This document shows positions 56,979 to 64,000 of a DNA stretch of 64,000 nucleotides, piece by piece (position 1 is the first letter of the stretch; each line of letters opens with the position of its first letter). The notes beneath the pieces are model-generated. The model did no database searches, was not told the DNA's origin, and saw only the letters and a list, made by a program, of their open reading frames with translations. The stretch comes from Roseovarius azorensis. Its GTDB lineage: Bacteria; Pseudomonadota; Alphaproteobacteria; Rhodobacterales; Rhodobacteraceae. Location of the stretch: assembly GCF_900109455.1 (NCBI RefSeq), contig NZ_FOAG01000008.1:62001-126000 (forward strand), read 5' to 3'. The translations under genes were made by a program, and so were the position numbers.

Positions 56979-58099
56979 ACAAGCCCATAAAACATTCCGC
57001 CGACGCCACGACCGTCGAAGAAGGTCTCGCCATTCAGGAGGCGAATGCCAGGTTCGACAGCAAGGCCGCCACCGAACTGGCGATGCAGAACACCCTGCTC
57101 ACGCCACGCTTTTACACCACCGATTTCGACGAGTTGGACGCGATCGACGTATCATCCGTGCGCGAGGATTGGGACAGGCTCATCGACCAGATGGAGGCCG
57201 ACCCCAACAAGGGCCATTTCAAGAAGAACGAGGACTGGGATCACGTTGACTGGGAGGGGATGGAGCCGAAGCTGAAAAAAGAGTTCATCGACTTTCTGGT
57301 CTCAAGCTGCACCGCCGAATTCTCAGGCTGCGTGCTCTACAAGGAAATGAAGCGGCGCGGCAACAACAAGGACATCACCCAGCTATTCCAGCTGATGGCG
57401 CGCGACGAGGCACGGCATGCCGGGTTCATCAACGATGCGCTGCGCGAGGCGGGGGTGGCCGTCAATCTGGGCTTTCTGACCCAGCAGAAGAAATACACCT
57501 ATTTCCGGCCCAAGTTCATCTATTACGCCACCTATCTCAGCGAAAAGATCGGTTATGCCCGCTACATCACCATCTTTCGCCACCTCGAGAAACACCCCGA
57601 ACACCGGTTCCATCCGATCTTCAAGTGGTTCCAGGAATGGTGCAACGACGAGTTCAGCCATGGCGAGGCCTTTGCCCTCTTGATGAAGACCGACCCGAAA
57701 CTGACGAGCGGCGGGAATGTCCTGTGGATCAAGTTCTTTCTCACCGCCGTATACGCCACGATGTATGTGCGCGACCATCAGCGCCCGGCCTTTCACAACG
57801 CGCTTGGCGTCGATCCCGACTGGTATGCGCATGAGGTGTTCACCAAGACCTCTGACATCAGCAGGCAGATCTTTCCGATCACGCTGGATATCGAACATCC
57901 GCGCTGGTCTGCGGGGTTGAGGCGGTTGCAGAAGGCCAATGCCGACCTGGCGGCGGCGCGGGCGCAGACCGGGATTGCGGCGCGGGTGCGGTCGATGGCT
58001 GCGCAGATGCGCGCGGCGGCGGCCTTTGTCGGGCTCTACACGATCCCGGCAAGAAAACACGCCGTGCCCGCCTCTACCCGGATGGAGCCGGTCTATTGA
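56975..58099 (+). CDS. acsF: aerobic Mg-protoporphyrin IX monomethyl ester cyclase
   Basis: The 374-residue diiron oxygenase forms the fifth ring of bacteriochlorophyll using O2. Diiron ligand regions are SSCTAEFSGCVLYKEM, MARDEARHAGFINDAL and EWCNDEFSHGEAFALLMK. The C-terminal block HEVFTKTSDISRQIFPITLDIEHPRW is also family-typical. GAGGAGG precedes ATG 56975. Repeat copy 6 separates it from puhE. Confidence 0.96.
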   Translation: MNKPIKHSADATTVEEGLAIQEANARFDSKAATELAMQNTLLTPRFYTTDFDELDAIDVSSVREDWDRLIDQMEADPNKGHFKKNEDWDHVDWEGMEPKLKKEFIDFLVSSCTAEFSGCVLYKEMKRRGNNKDITQLFQLMARDEARHAGFINDALREAGVAVNLGFLTQQKKYTYFRPKFIYYATYLSEKIGYARYITIFRHLEKHPEHRFHPIFKWFQEWCNDEFSHGEAFALLMKTDPKLTSGGNVLWIKFFLTAVYATMYVRDHQRPAFHNALGVDPDWYAHEVFTKTSDISRQIFPITLDIEHPRWSAGLRRLQKANADLAAARAQTGIAARVRSMAAQMRAAAAFVGLYTIPARKHAVPASTRMEPVY

Positions 58100-58128
58100 G
58101 CCGGATCGGTGCCTGCGGCGTTGATCCG

Positions 58129-58181
58129 GGTGGGGGCCAGCCCCCCACACCCCCCGAGGTATTTTCGGCCAGATGAAGGAG
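58129..58181 (+). repeat. hairpin repeat copy 6, acsF-puhE gap, carrying the puhE ribosome-binding site
   Basis: TGGGGG-CCAG-CCCCCCA (58131-58147) then CACCCCCCGAGGTATTTTCG and GCCAGATGAAGGAG. The terminal AAGGAG (58176-58181) is spaced 5 bp from the GTG start of puhE. Confidence 0.8.
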
Positions 58182-58186
58182 AAGCC

Positions 58187-58999
58187 GTGACAAATCCCTG
58201 GATCGCAGCCCTGACGGCGCTTTTCCTCTGGTGGTTCGCCACCGGGGCGATCCTGGTGGCGGTGCGGCTGGCGGAACGGCGCGGCGCGGCGGCGCGGCGC
58301 AACTGTGTCCTGCTGGCGCTGCCGGTGCTGTTTCTTGGCCTCTGGGGCTACGGGGCAACCCTGTCGCAGACCGGCACCGGCGCCGCCTATGGCGCGTTTC
58401 TGGCAGCGATCGCGATCTGGGGCTGGATCGAGCTGAGCTTTCTCGCCGGGGCGGTCACCGGACCCAACCGCCATCCCTGCCCTGCGCATGTCGCCGGGTG
58501 GGAGCGTTTCATCCGCGCCTGGGGCACGATCGCCTATCATGAAATGCTGCTCGCCGGGGTTCTGATCGCGCTCTGGATTCATGGCCATGAGGCGGTGAAT
58601 GGTGTCGGATTATGGACTTTCACGGTGCTCTATTTCGCGCGCATCACCGCCAAGCTGAACCTCTATTTCGGCGTGCCAAAGATCAACACCGAATTCCTGC
58701 CGCACGCCCTGCGCCATCTCGCCAGCCACTTTCGCGTAGCGCCGTTCAGCTGGTTCTTTCCGGTTTCCGTCTCGGCGCTCAGTTTTGCCGTGGCATGCTG
58801 GCTGGAGCGGCTCTGGTCCGCCCCCACACCCGAAGCCGCGGCAGGCTTTGCCCTGCTGACGGCGATCACCGCATTGGCGCTGCTGGAACACTGGCTGATG
58901 GTGCTGCCGCTGCCCGATGCAAAACTCTGGCGCTGGATGCTGCCCGCGCCCAAACACCACAACACCACCACAAGACCGGAGGGACATCATGGATTTTGA
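58187..58999 (+). CDS. puhE: photosynthetic cluster membrane protein PuhE (DUF3623)
   Basis: The 270-residue protein has about seven hydrophobic segments. It starts with GTG ([20 protein letters not shown]) behind AAGGAG. Conserved pieces are [31 protein letters not shown] and [33 protein letters not shown]. PuhE influences bacteriochlorophyll supply and LH1 level in R. capsulatus. Earlier ATGs fall in the repeat. It overlaps hemA by 11 bp. Confidence 0.92.
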   Translation: MTNPWIAALTALFLWWFATGAILVAVRLAERRGAAARRNCVLLALPVLFLGLWGYGATLSQTGTGAAYGAFLAAIAIWGWIELSFLAGAVTGPNRHPCPAHVAGWERFIRAWGTIAYHEMLLAGVLIALWIHGHEAVNGVGLWTFTVLYFARITAKLNLYFGVPKINTEFLPHALRHLASHFRVAPFSWFFPVSVSALSFAVACWLERLWSAPTPEAAAGFALLTAITALALLEHWLMVLPLPDAKLWRWMLPAPKHHNTTTRPEGHHGF

Positions 59000-60203
59000 T
59001 GCCATGTTCGATGCGCAACTCGACGCGCTGAAAGAGGAAGGCAACTATCGCATCTTCGCCGAGCTGGAGCGCCAGTGCGGTCAGTTCCCGCGTGCGCGCA
59101 GTCACGATGACGACGCCCCCGACCAGGTGACGGTCTGGTGTTCCAACGATTATCTCGGCATGGGTCAGCACCCGGTCGTCCGGCAGGCGATGAAAGACGC
59201 GGTTGACGCCTGCGGCACCGGCGCGGGCGGCACCCGCAACATTTCCGGCACGGCGCATCACCACCTGGTGCTGGAGCGCGAGCTGGCCGACCTGCATGGC
59301 AAGCAGGCGGCGCTGCTCTTCACCTCGGGCTATGTATCGAACTGGGCCGCGCTCTCGACGCTGGGCAGCCGCCTGCCCGACGCGGTGATCCTGTCGGACG
59401 CGCTCAACCATGCCAGCATGATCGAGGGCATTCGCCATTCGCGCGCGCAAAAGGTGATCTGGCGGCACAACGATCCAGAGGATCTGGATCGCAAACTCTC
59501 TGCCCTGCCTGCCAACGCACCAAAGATCGTCGCGTTCGAATCGGTCTATTCGATGGATGGCGATATCAGCCCGATGGCCGAAATCGTCGAGGTGGCCGAA
59601 AAACATGGCGCGATGACCTATCTCGACGAGGTTCATGCCGTGGGACTCTATGGCCCGCGCGGCGGCGGCGTGTCCGAAGATCTGGGCCTGGCGGACCGGA
59701 TCACCCTGATCGAGGGCACGCTGGGCAAGGCCTATGGCTGCATGGGGGGCTATGTCACGGGCTCTGCCAGCCTGTGCGATTTCATCCGCTCCTTTGCCAG
59801 CGGTTTCATCTTTACCACCGCGCTGCCGCCCGCCGTGGCCGCAGCCGCCACCGCCAGCATTCGCCACCTCAAGGTGAGCCAGAGCGAACGCCGCCAGCAG
59901 CGTGCGCAGGTGGCGCAATTGCGCGCCAAGCTGGATGCCCGGGGCATTCCGCATATGGACAATCCCAGCCATATCATCCCGGTGATGATAAAGGATCCAG
60001 TCAAATGCCGGATGCTCGCGGATATCCTGATGCACGACTGGGGCATCTATGTGCAGCCGATCAACTATCCCACTGTGCCCAAGGGCACCGAACGGCTGCG
60101 CTTTACCCCCGGCCCGCTACATTCGGACGCAGATATCGACCATCTGGTCGCCGCCCTGACGACCCTCTGGAAACAGTGCGCCCTCGCGCATGCGGTGGCC
60201 TGA
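58989..60203 (+). CDS. hemA: 5-aminolevulinate synthase
   Basis: The 404-residue PLP enzyme condenses glycine and succinyl-CoA, the first step of tetrapyrrole synthesis in alphaproteobacteria. Motifs are [40 protein letters not shown], the PLP Lys in [16 protein letters not shown], and [21 protein letters not shown] precedes ATG 58989. Position behind puhE ties precursor supply to the pigment cluster. Confidence 0.96.
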   Translation: MDFDAMFDAQLDALKEEGNYRIFAELERQCGQFPRARSHDDDAPDQVTVWCSNDYLGMGQHPVVRQAMKDAVDACGTGAGGTRNISGTAHHHLVLERELADLHGKQAALLFTSGYVSNWAALSTLGSRLPDAVILSDALNHASMIEGIRHSRAQKVIWRHNDPEDLDRKLSALPANAPKIVAFESVYSMDGDISPMAEIVEVAEKHGAMTYLDEVHAVGLYGPRGGGVSEDLGLADRITLIEGTLGKAYGCMGGYVTGSASLCDFIRSFASGFIFTTALPPAVAAAATASIRHLKVSQSERRQQRAQVAQLRAKLDARGIPHMDNPSHIIPVMIKDPVKCRMLADILMHDWGIYVQPINYPTVPKGTERLRFTPGPLHSDADIDHLVAALTTLWKQCALAHAVA

Positions 60204-60300
60204 CATCCCCTGACAAGCGCGTGAACGGGCCAACGGGCGCATTGACTCTGACCCTGCGTCACCCACCTAGTAGAGGGACACGCACACGCGAGGGAATGTC

Positions 60301-60735
60301 ATGGCGCACAATCCAAACGTGCTTTTCCCGATCCTTCTGTCGCTGTTTGTCCTGCCTGCGCATGCCGGTGACGCCGCGCGCGGCAAGACGCTGTTCAAGG
60401 ATTGCCGCGCCTGCCATTCGGTGATCGACGAGACCGAAACGCCGGTCGTGCGCGGCGGGCGCACCGGACCGAACCTCTATGGCGTGATCGGGCGGCATGC
60501 GGGCAGCGTGCCGGGTTTTTTCTACTCGACCTCGATGGTTGCGGCGGGACGTGAGGGGCTGCGCTGGAACGAGGAGGATTTCGTGATCTACGTCAGGGAC
60601 GCAACGGCGTTCCTGCGCGATTACCTTGACGATCCGACGGCGCGCGGCAAGATGGCCTACAAGTTGCCTGACAGCGACAAGGCCCGTGATGTCTGGGCCT
60701 ATCTCGAGAGCATCGCCACCCGTCCGGCGCAATAG
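60301..60735 (+). CDS. soluble class I c-type cytochrome (c2-like)
   Basis: The 144-residue product has a signal peptide (residues 1-22, ending PAHA), haem motif CRACH (35-39) in GKTLFKDCRACHSV, and the Met ligand region ARGKMAYKLPDS. It would be a periplasmic electron carrier, probably reducing the PufC haems or the reaction centre. The gene place after hemA is where cycA lies in related clusters. It is separated from hemA by 97 bp with a possible weak promoter (TTGACT at about 60243). It converges with dxs, leaving 3 bp. Confidence 0.85.
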   Translation: MAHNPNVLFPILLSLFVLPAHAGDAARGKTLFKDCRACHSVIDETETPVVRGGRTGPNLYGVIGRHAGSVPGFFYSTSMVAAGREGLRWNEEDFVIYVRDATAFLRDYLDDPTARGKMAYKLPDSDKARDVWAYLESIATRPAQ

Positions 60736-60738
60736 CCG

Positions 60739-62667
60739 TCAGCGCACCTGCCGCAGGGGCACCACCTCTGCGCGGCCTGCCAGTGCGTTACGAATGGTGG
60801 CCGCGATATCCTCGGCCCGCATCCCGGCATCGGCATACATCTCGGAGAGGCTTGCCTGATCTATGAACCTGTCCGGCAGGCAGATATTGCGCACGATGAG
60901 TCCCTTGTCGAAGGCGCCGCGCCGGGCCAGTTCGTGCATGACGAGGCTGCCAAAGCCCCCCATCGCGCCCTCTTCCACCGTGATCAGCGCGCGGTGATGC
61001 GCGACCAGTTGCATCAGCAGGTCGGTATCGAGCGGCTTGGCAAAGCGGGCATCGGCCACCGTGACCGCGATTCCCTCGGCCTCCAGCATCCTGGCCGCAG
61101 CCAGGCTCTCGCCCAGATGCGCGCCCAGAGACAGGATCGCCACGTCGCTGCCCTCGGCCATGATCCGGCCCTTGCCGATTTCCAGCCGCTTGCCCCGTTC
61201 GGGCAGCGCCACCCCGCGCCCCGCGCCGCGCGGATAGCGAAAGGCGATCGGACCCGCATCATGCGCGGCGGCGGTGGCCACCATATGCACCAGATCCGTC
61301 TCGTCGGCGGCGGCCATGACGGTGAAACCCGGCAGGCTGCCAAGATAGCCGATGTCAAACGCCCCGGCATGGGTCGCACCATCCGCGCCCACCAGTCCTG
61401 CCCGGTCTATCGCAAAACGCACCGGCAATCCCTGCAACGCCACGTCATGCACCACCTGGTCATAGGCACGTTGCAGGAAGGTCGAGTAGATCGCGCAAAA
61501 GGGGCGCAGACCGCTCGCCGCCATCCCGGCGGCAAAGGTCACGGCGTGCTGCTCTGCGATGCCCACGTCGAACACCCGCGCCGGAAAGCGCGCGGCCATC
61601 CTGTCCACGCCGGTGCCCGCAGGCATCGCTGCGGTTACCGCCACGATACGCTCGTCGCGCGCCGCCTCGTCCGTCAGAGCCCTGCCAAAGACCGAGGTGT
61701 AGGAGGGTGCGCCCCCCCCGGATTTGGACTGCGCCCCGGTGCCCACGTCGAATTTCGCCACGCCGTGATACTTGTCGGCACTGGTTTCGGCAGGGGCATA
61801 GCCCTTACCCTTGACCGTGCAGCAATGGATCAGGACCGGCCCGGTCGCCCGCGTGCGCGCCGCGCGCAGGACCGCGAGAAGCTGCCCCATGTCATGCCCG
61901 TCGATGGGGCCGACATACTGAAACCCCAGTTCCTCGAAGAGCGTGCCCCCCCCGGTGAGCCCCGTCACCAGTTGCCGCGCGCGCTTGGCGCTTTCGCGGA
62001 TCGGCGCGGGCAGGGCGGACTCGAACCCCTCGGCCAGCGACGCCATCCGCGCCAGCGGCTCGCTGGCATACATCCGGCTGAGATAGGATGACATCGCGCC
62101 CACCGGAGGGGCGATGCTCATCTCGTTGTCATTGAGGATCACGAACAGCCGCCGCCCCTCCGCCCCGGCGTTGTTGAGCGCCTCATAGGCCATGCCGGCG
62201 CTGATCGCCCCGTCGCCAATGACGGCAATCGCATCGCCCGTGGGCCGCCCCATGTCGCGCCCCACGGCAAAGCCAAGCGCCGCGCTGATCGAGGTCGAGC
62301 TATGCGCAGCACCGAAGGGATCGTATTCGGATTCCGCGCGCTTGGTGAACCCGCTCAGCCCGTCCTTTTGCCTTAACGTGCGGATCCGGTCGCGCCGCCC
62401 GGTCAGGATCTTGTGCGGATAGCACTGGTGCCCCACGTCCCAGACGAGCTTGTCCATGGGGGTATTGAAGACCGCGTGAATGGCGACCGTGAGTTCGACC
62501 ACCCCGAGCGAGGATCCGAGATGCCCGCCGGTCTCCGAGACGGCGGAAATCACTTCGGCGCGCAACTCTTTCGCCAGTGCGGCCAGTTGCCCGTCAGGCA
62601 TCTGCCGCAGATCCGAAGGACCGGCGACGCGGTCCAGCAAGGGTGTCAGGGGTCTGTCATCGGTCAT
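60739..62667 (-). CDS. dxs: 1-deoxy-D-xylulose-5-phosphate synthase
   Basis: The 642-residue thiamine-diphosphate enzyme is the first step of the MEP isoprenoid pathway. It shows [38 protein letters not shown], the ThDP motif [20 protein letters not shown], and the transketolase pyrimidine domain with [26 protein letters not shown] lies upstream of 62667. It follows pufC by 105 bp, as in the puf region of other phototrophic Rhodobacteraceae, feeding carotenoid and phytol synthesis. Confidence 0.96.
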   Translation of the reverse strand: MTDDRPLTPLLDRVAGPSDLRQMPDGQLAALAKELRAEVISAVSETGGHLGSSLGVVELTVAIHAVFNTPMDKLVWDVGHQCYPHKILTGRRDRIRTLRQKDGLSGFTKRAESEYDPFGAAHSSTSISAALGFAVGRDMGRPTGDAIAVIGDGAISAGMAYEALNNAGAEGRRLFVILNDNEMSIAPPVGAMSSYLSRMYASEPLARMASLAEGFESALPAPIRESAKRARQLVTGLTGGGTLFEELGFQYVGPIDGHDMGQLLAVLRAARTRATGPVLIHCCTVKGKGYAPAETSADKYHGVAKFDVGTGAQSKSGGGAPSYTSVFGRALTDEAARDERIVAVTAAMPAGTGVDRMAARFPARVFDVGIAEQHAVTFAAGMAASGLRPFCAIYSTFLQRAYDQVVHDVALQGLPVRFAIDRAGLVGADGATHAGAFDIGYLGSLPGFTVMAAADETDLVHMVATAAAHDAGPIAFRYPRGAGRGVALPERGKRLEIGKGRIMAEGSDVAILSLGAHLGESLAAARMLEAEGIAVTVADARFAKPLDTDLLMQLVAHHRALITVEEGAMGGFGSLVMHELARRGAFDKGLIVRNICLPDRFIDQASLSEMYADAGMRAEDIAATIRNALAGRAEVVPLRQVR

Positions 62668-62739
62668 CGCGGCCTCCTCCTCGGGTGGCTCTGGCATCGC
62701 CCGTGCATCTGCGGGAACGCGCGCGGCGCGATGGTGAAC

Positions 62740-62764
62740 GGGGGGCGGCGCGCTGTCGCCCCCC
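62740..62764 (-). terminator. pufC-dxs intergenic hairpin
   Basis: GGGGGGCG (62740-62747) and CGCCCCCC (62757-62764) form an 8-bp perfect stem with a 9-nt loop, 9 bp after the pufC stop. No T-run follows on the minus strand, so it may protect the 3' end of puf mRNA or attenuate dxs. Confidence 0.55.
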
Positions 62765-62772
62765 GCCTTGGT

Positions 62773-63867
62773 TCAGTTGCTGTAATCCGGCGAACCGCTG
62801 GTGGTTGCCAGTTCCGGCCAGTCGCCGATCACGTTGGTGCCCTGCAACGGCTGCTGATAGCCCTTGTGACAGGTCTTGCAGGCGGCCTTGGGCGCGTCGG
62901 CATGAACCGGCCCCAGACGATCCTCGGGCAAGAGCCCCTCGAGGGGCACCAGATAGGTGTTGTTGATCTCCTGCACCATCTGGATACCAAGCGTTTCCGT
63001 GCCCCATTGCGGCGTTACCTCCGTGCCGTCGTAGAAAGCGCGGGAGTTATGGCAGAACACGCAATTCACCCCGAGCGAATTCGAGATGTAGTTCATCAGT
63101 GAATAGGTCCGTTCGGCCTGCTGGATGCCGGGATAACCGTCCTGCCCCGGAATGCCCGCCACGCGGCTTTCCAGATCATGCACGCCGATCGGCTCACCAT
63201 TCAGCAGATAGGTTTCCAGCGCGTCCGAGGGCAGTGAGGTATACTGCGACTGCACCGTCACCCGGTTCTGATTGGCGGACCAGCCCTCGGCGCTCTCGTT
63301 GACCGGGTTGATCTTGTACCAGATATCCGAGGGCACCGGCTCGCCCCGGTGACAGGTGTAACAGGTGACGCCCACCTCCTTGTTGGCGTTCACATGGCCA
63401 TCCCAGTTCTCGTTGATGCTCTGGGTCATGCCGATCATCACATGGCCCACCGCCGTCTGATAGCTGTCGGGATCGTCGAACAGATCGGCAATCCCGGTCC
63501 ATTCACGCATCGCGGCCAGCAATCGGTCGTAGTTCTCGACCGTCAGTTCCTCCAGTCCCGGCGGCACGTTGTCACGTGCAGCACCTGCGGTCTGTTCGCT
63601 GCCCTGCGGCACCACCGGCGCCGAGGTAGAGGCGAGAAACGCGGCAATCCCCGGATCGGGCACGGCAAGGTCGGCCTTGAACTCGGGCACCGACATGCCG
63701 GTGCCGCGCGGCCCGGTCTGCAGGCTGTCGGTGGCATGGGGCTGGCCCCATGTCACCACCAGCGCGGCGACGAAAACCGCCCCCCCGATCACCCCGATCG
63801 CAATGGCGGGACCATAGATGTCCTTGGGGTTTTCCCTGTTCCATTTGTCAAACCATTTGGGAAACAT
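62773..63867 (-). CDS. pufC: reaction-centre-bound cytochrome c subunit, three-haem form
   Basis: The 364-residue periplasmic cytochrome donates electrons to the special pair. Only three CxxCH sites are present: CYTCH (169-173), CVFCH (269-273), CKTCH (330-334). The usual first site is absent: after LLAAMREWTG (116-125) comes IADLFDDPDSYQ. The N-terminus is an uncleaved membrane anchor (AIAIGVIGGAVFVAALVVTW, 21-40) with no lipobox cysteine. Triheme PufC is known from Rhodovulum sulfidophilum. It starts 3 bp after the pufM stop. Confidence 0.92.
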   Translation of the reverse strand: MFPKWFDKWNRENPKDIYGPAIAIGVIGGAVFVAALVVTWGQPHATDSLQTGPRGTGMSVPEFKADLAVPDPGIAAFLASTSAPVVPQGSEQTAGAARDNVPPGLEELTVENYDRLLAAMREWTGIADLFDDPDSYQTAVGHVMIGMTQSINENWDGHVNANKEVGVTCYTCHRGEPVPSDIWYKINPVNESAEGWSANQNRVTVQSQYTSLPSDALETYLLNGEPIGVHDLESRVAGIPGQDGYPGIQQAERTYSLMNYISNSLGVNCVFCHNSRAFYDGTEVTPQWGTETLGIQMVQEINNTYLVPLEGLLPEDRLGPVHADAPKAACKTCHKGYQQPLQGTNVIGDWPELATTSGSPDYSN

Positions 63868-63870
63868 CGC

Positions 63871-64000
63871 TCACTCCTCCTGTCCGATGAAGGCTTGGTA
63901 GGAGCCGTAAGCCTCGTAGCCGTAAGAGCCGTCATACATCGGCGCGAAATTGTGCTCCTGCGCCCAGATGAACCAGTTGTCCACGACCGTTCCCGTGAGC
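63871..64000 (-). CDS. pufM: photosynthetic reaction centre subunit M, C-terminal end (partial)
   Basis: The 5' part is cut by the right edge. The 42 visible codons read LTGTVVDNWFIWAQEHNFAP and then MYDGSYGYEAYGSYQAFIGQEE. The first part matches the conserved PufM end (TGTVVDNW). The Tyr/Gly-rich tail is longer than in R. sphaeroides and could contact PufC, as in species with a bound cytochrome. GGAGGAGTGA at the gene end serves pufC translation. Confidence 0.9.
   Translation of the reverse strand, partial: LTGTVVDNWFIWAQEHNFAPMYDGSYGYEAYGSYQAFIGQEE

Noticed and set aside
60204-60300. Promoter of the cytochrome gene (TTGACT near 60243)
   Set aside because: A -35-like hexamer is present but no convincing -10 at 16-18 bp; read-through from hemA is equally likely, so no separate feature is called.

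Overview
The window is GC-rich DNA that fits a chromosome of an alphaproteobacterium of the Rhodobacteraceae (Roseobacter/Rhodobacter group) with genes for bacteriochlorophyll-based phototrophy. The evidence is a dense, collinear photosynthesis gene cluster (bchG-bch2-bchP-idi, ppsR, ppaA, bchFNBHLM-lhaA-puhABC, acsF, puhE, hemA, a c-type cytochrome, dxs, pufC and the end of pufM). Neighbouring housekeeping genes are also typical of this family (ribBX-ribH-nusB, pntAB, DUF3422, a cryptochrome with DUF2256). The oxygen-dependent cyclase AcsF is present and no bchE lies in the window, which suits an aerobic phototroph, but the missing part of the cluster could hold bchE. I do not assign a genus.

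Positions 1-6265 hold a polyol/triose-type ABC transporter operon: the end of a binding protein, two permeases, a 62-residue two-helix membrane protein, two ATPases, and a fused DhaK-DhaL dihydroxyacetone kinase. Positions 6300-8990 hold a DUF305 copper-type protein behind a MerR/CueR-like promoter, then VanZ-like, universal stress, DUF5665 and monooxygenase-fold genes on the minus strand, and a predicted outer-membrane barrel. Positions 9000-30500 are mixed chromosomal genes: a beta-helix protein, nusB, ribH, ribBX, a GlyA-like paralogue, a cupin, DUF3422, pntB/pntA, a methyltransferase, an SDR, YnfA, kynureninase, a glutamine-amidotransferase-type hydrolase, DUF2256 with a cryptochrome/photolyase, pepN, a lytic transglycosylase and an unrecognised 426-residue protein.

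Positions 30480-38104 form a carnitine/betaine catabolic locus. A GlxA-type regulator diverges from a dehydrocarnitine-cleaving enzyme, a carnitine dehydrogenase-thioesterase fusion, an acyl-CoA dehydrogenase, an ADP-forming type CoA ligase and a CaiD-like crotonobetainyl-CoA hydratase. The set could bring both carnitine and crotonobetaine/gamma-butyrobetaine into glycine betaine.

Positions 38124-64000 are the photosynthesis cluster. A minus-strand chain (ppaA-ppsR-bchG-bch2-bchP-idi) diverges at about 44.4-44.7 kb from a 16-kb plus-strand chain running from bchF to the cytochrome gene, most of whose genes abut or overlap. The puf-dxs genes on the minus strand converge on it. Perfect TGT-N12-ACA PpsR/CrtJ-type sites lie in the divergent promoter region and at the start of bchG. 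A dispersed hairpin repeat (core CCCCGAGGTATTTTCGGCC) occurs seven times in the window. One copy is read through in frame inside bchB, one sits in the bchH-bchL gap, and one carries the ribosome-binding site of puhE. The reaction-centre cytochrome PufC has three haem motifs instead of four.
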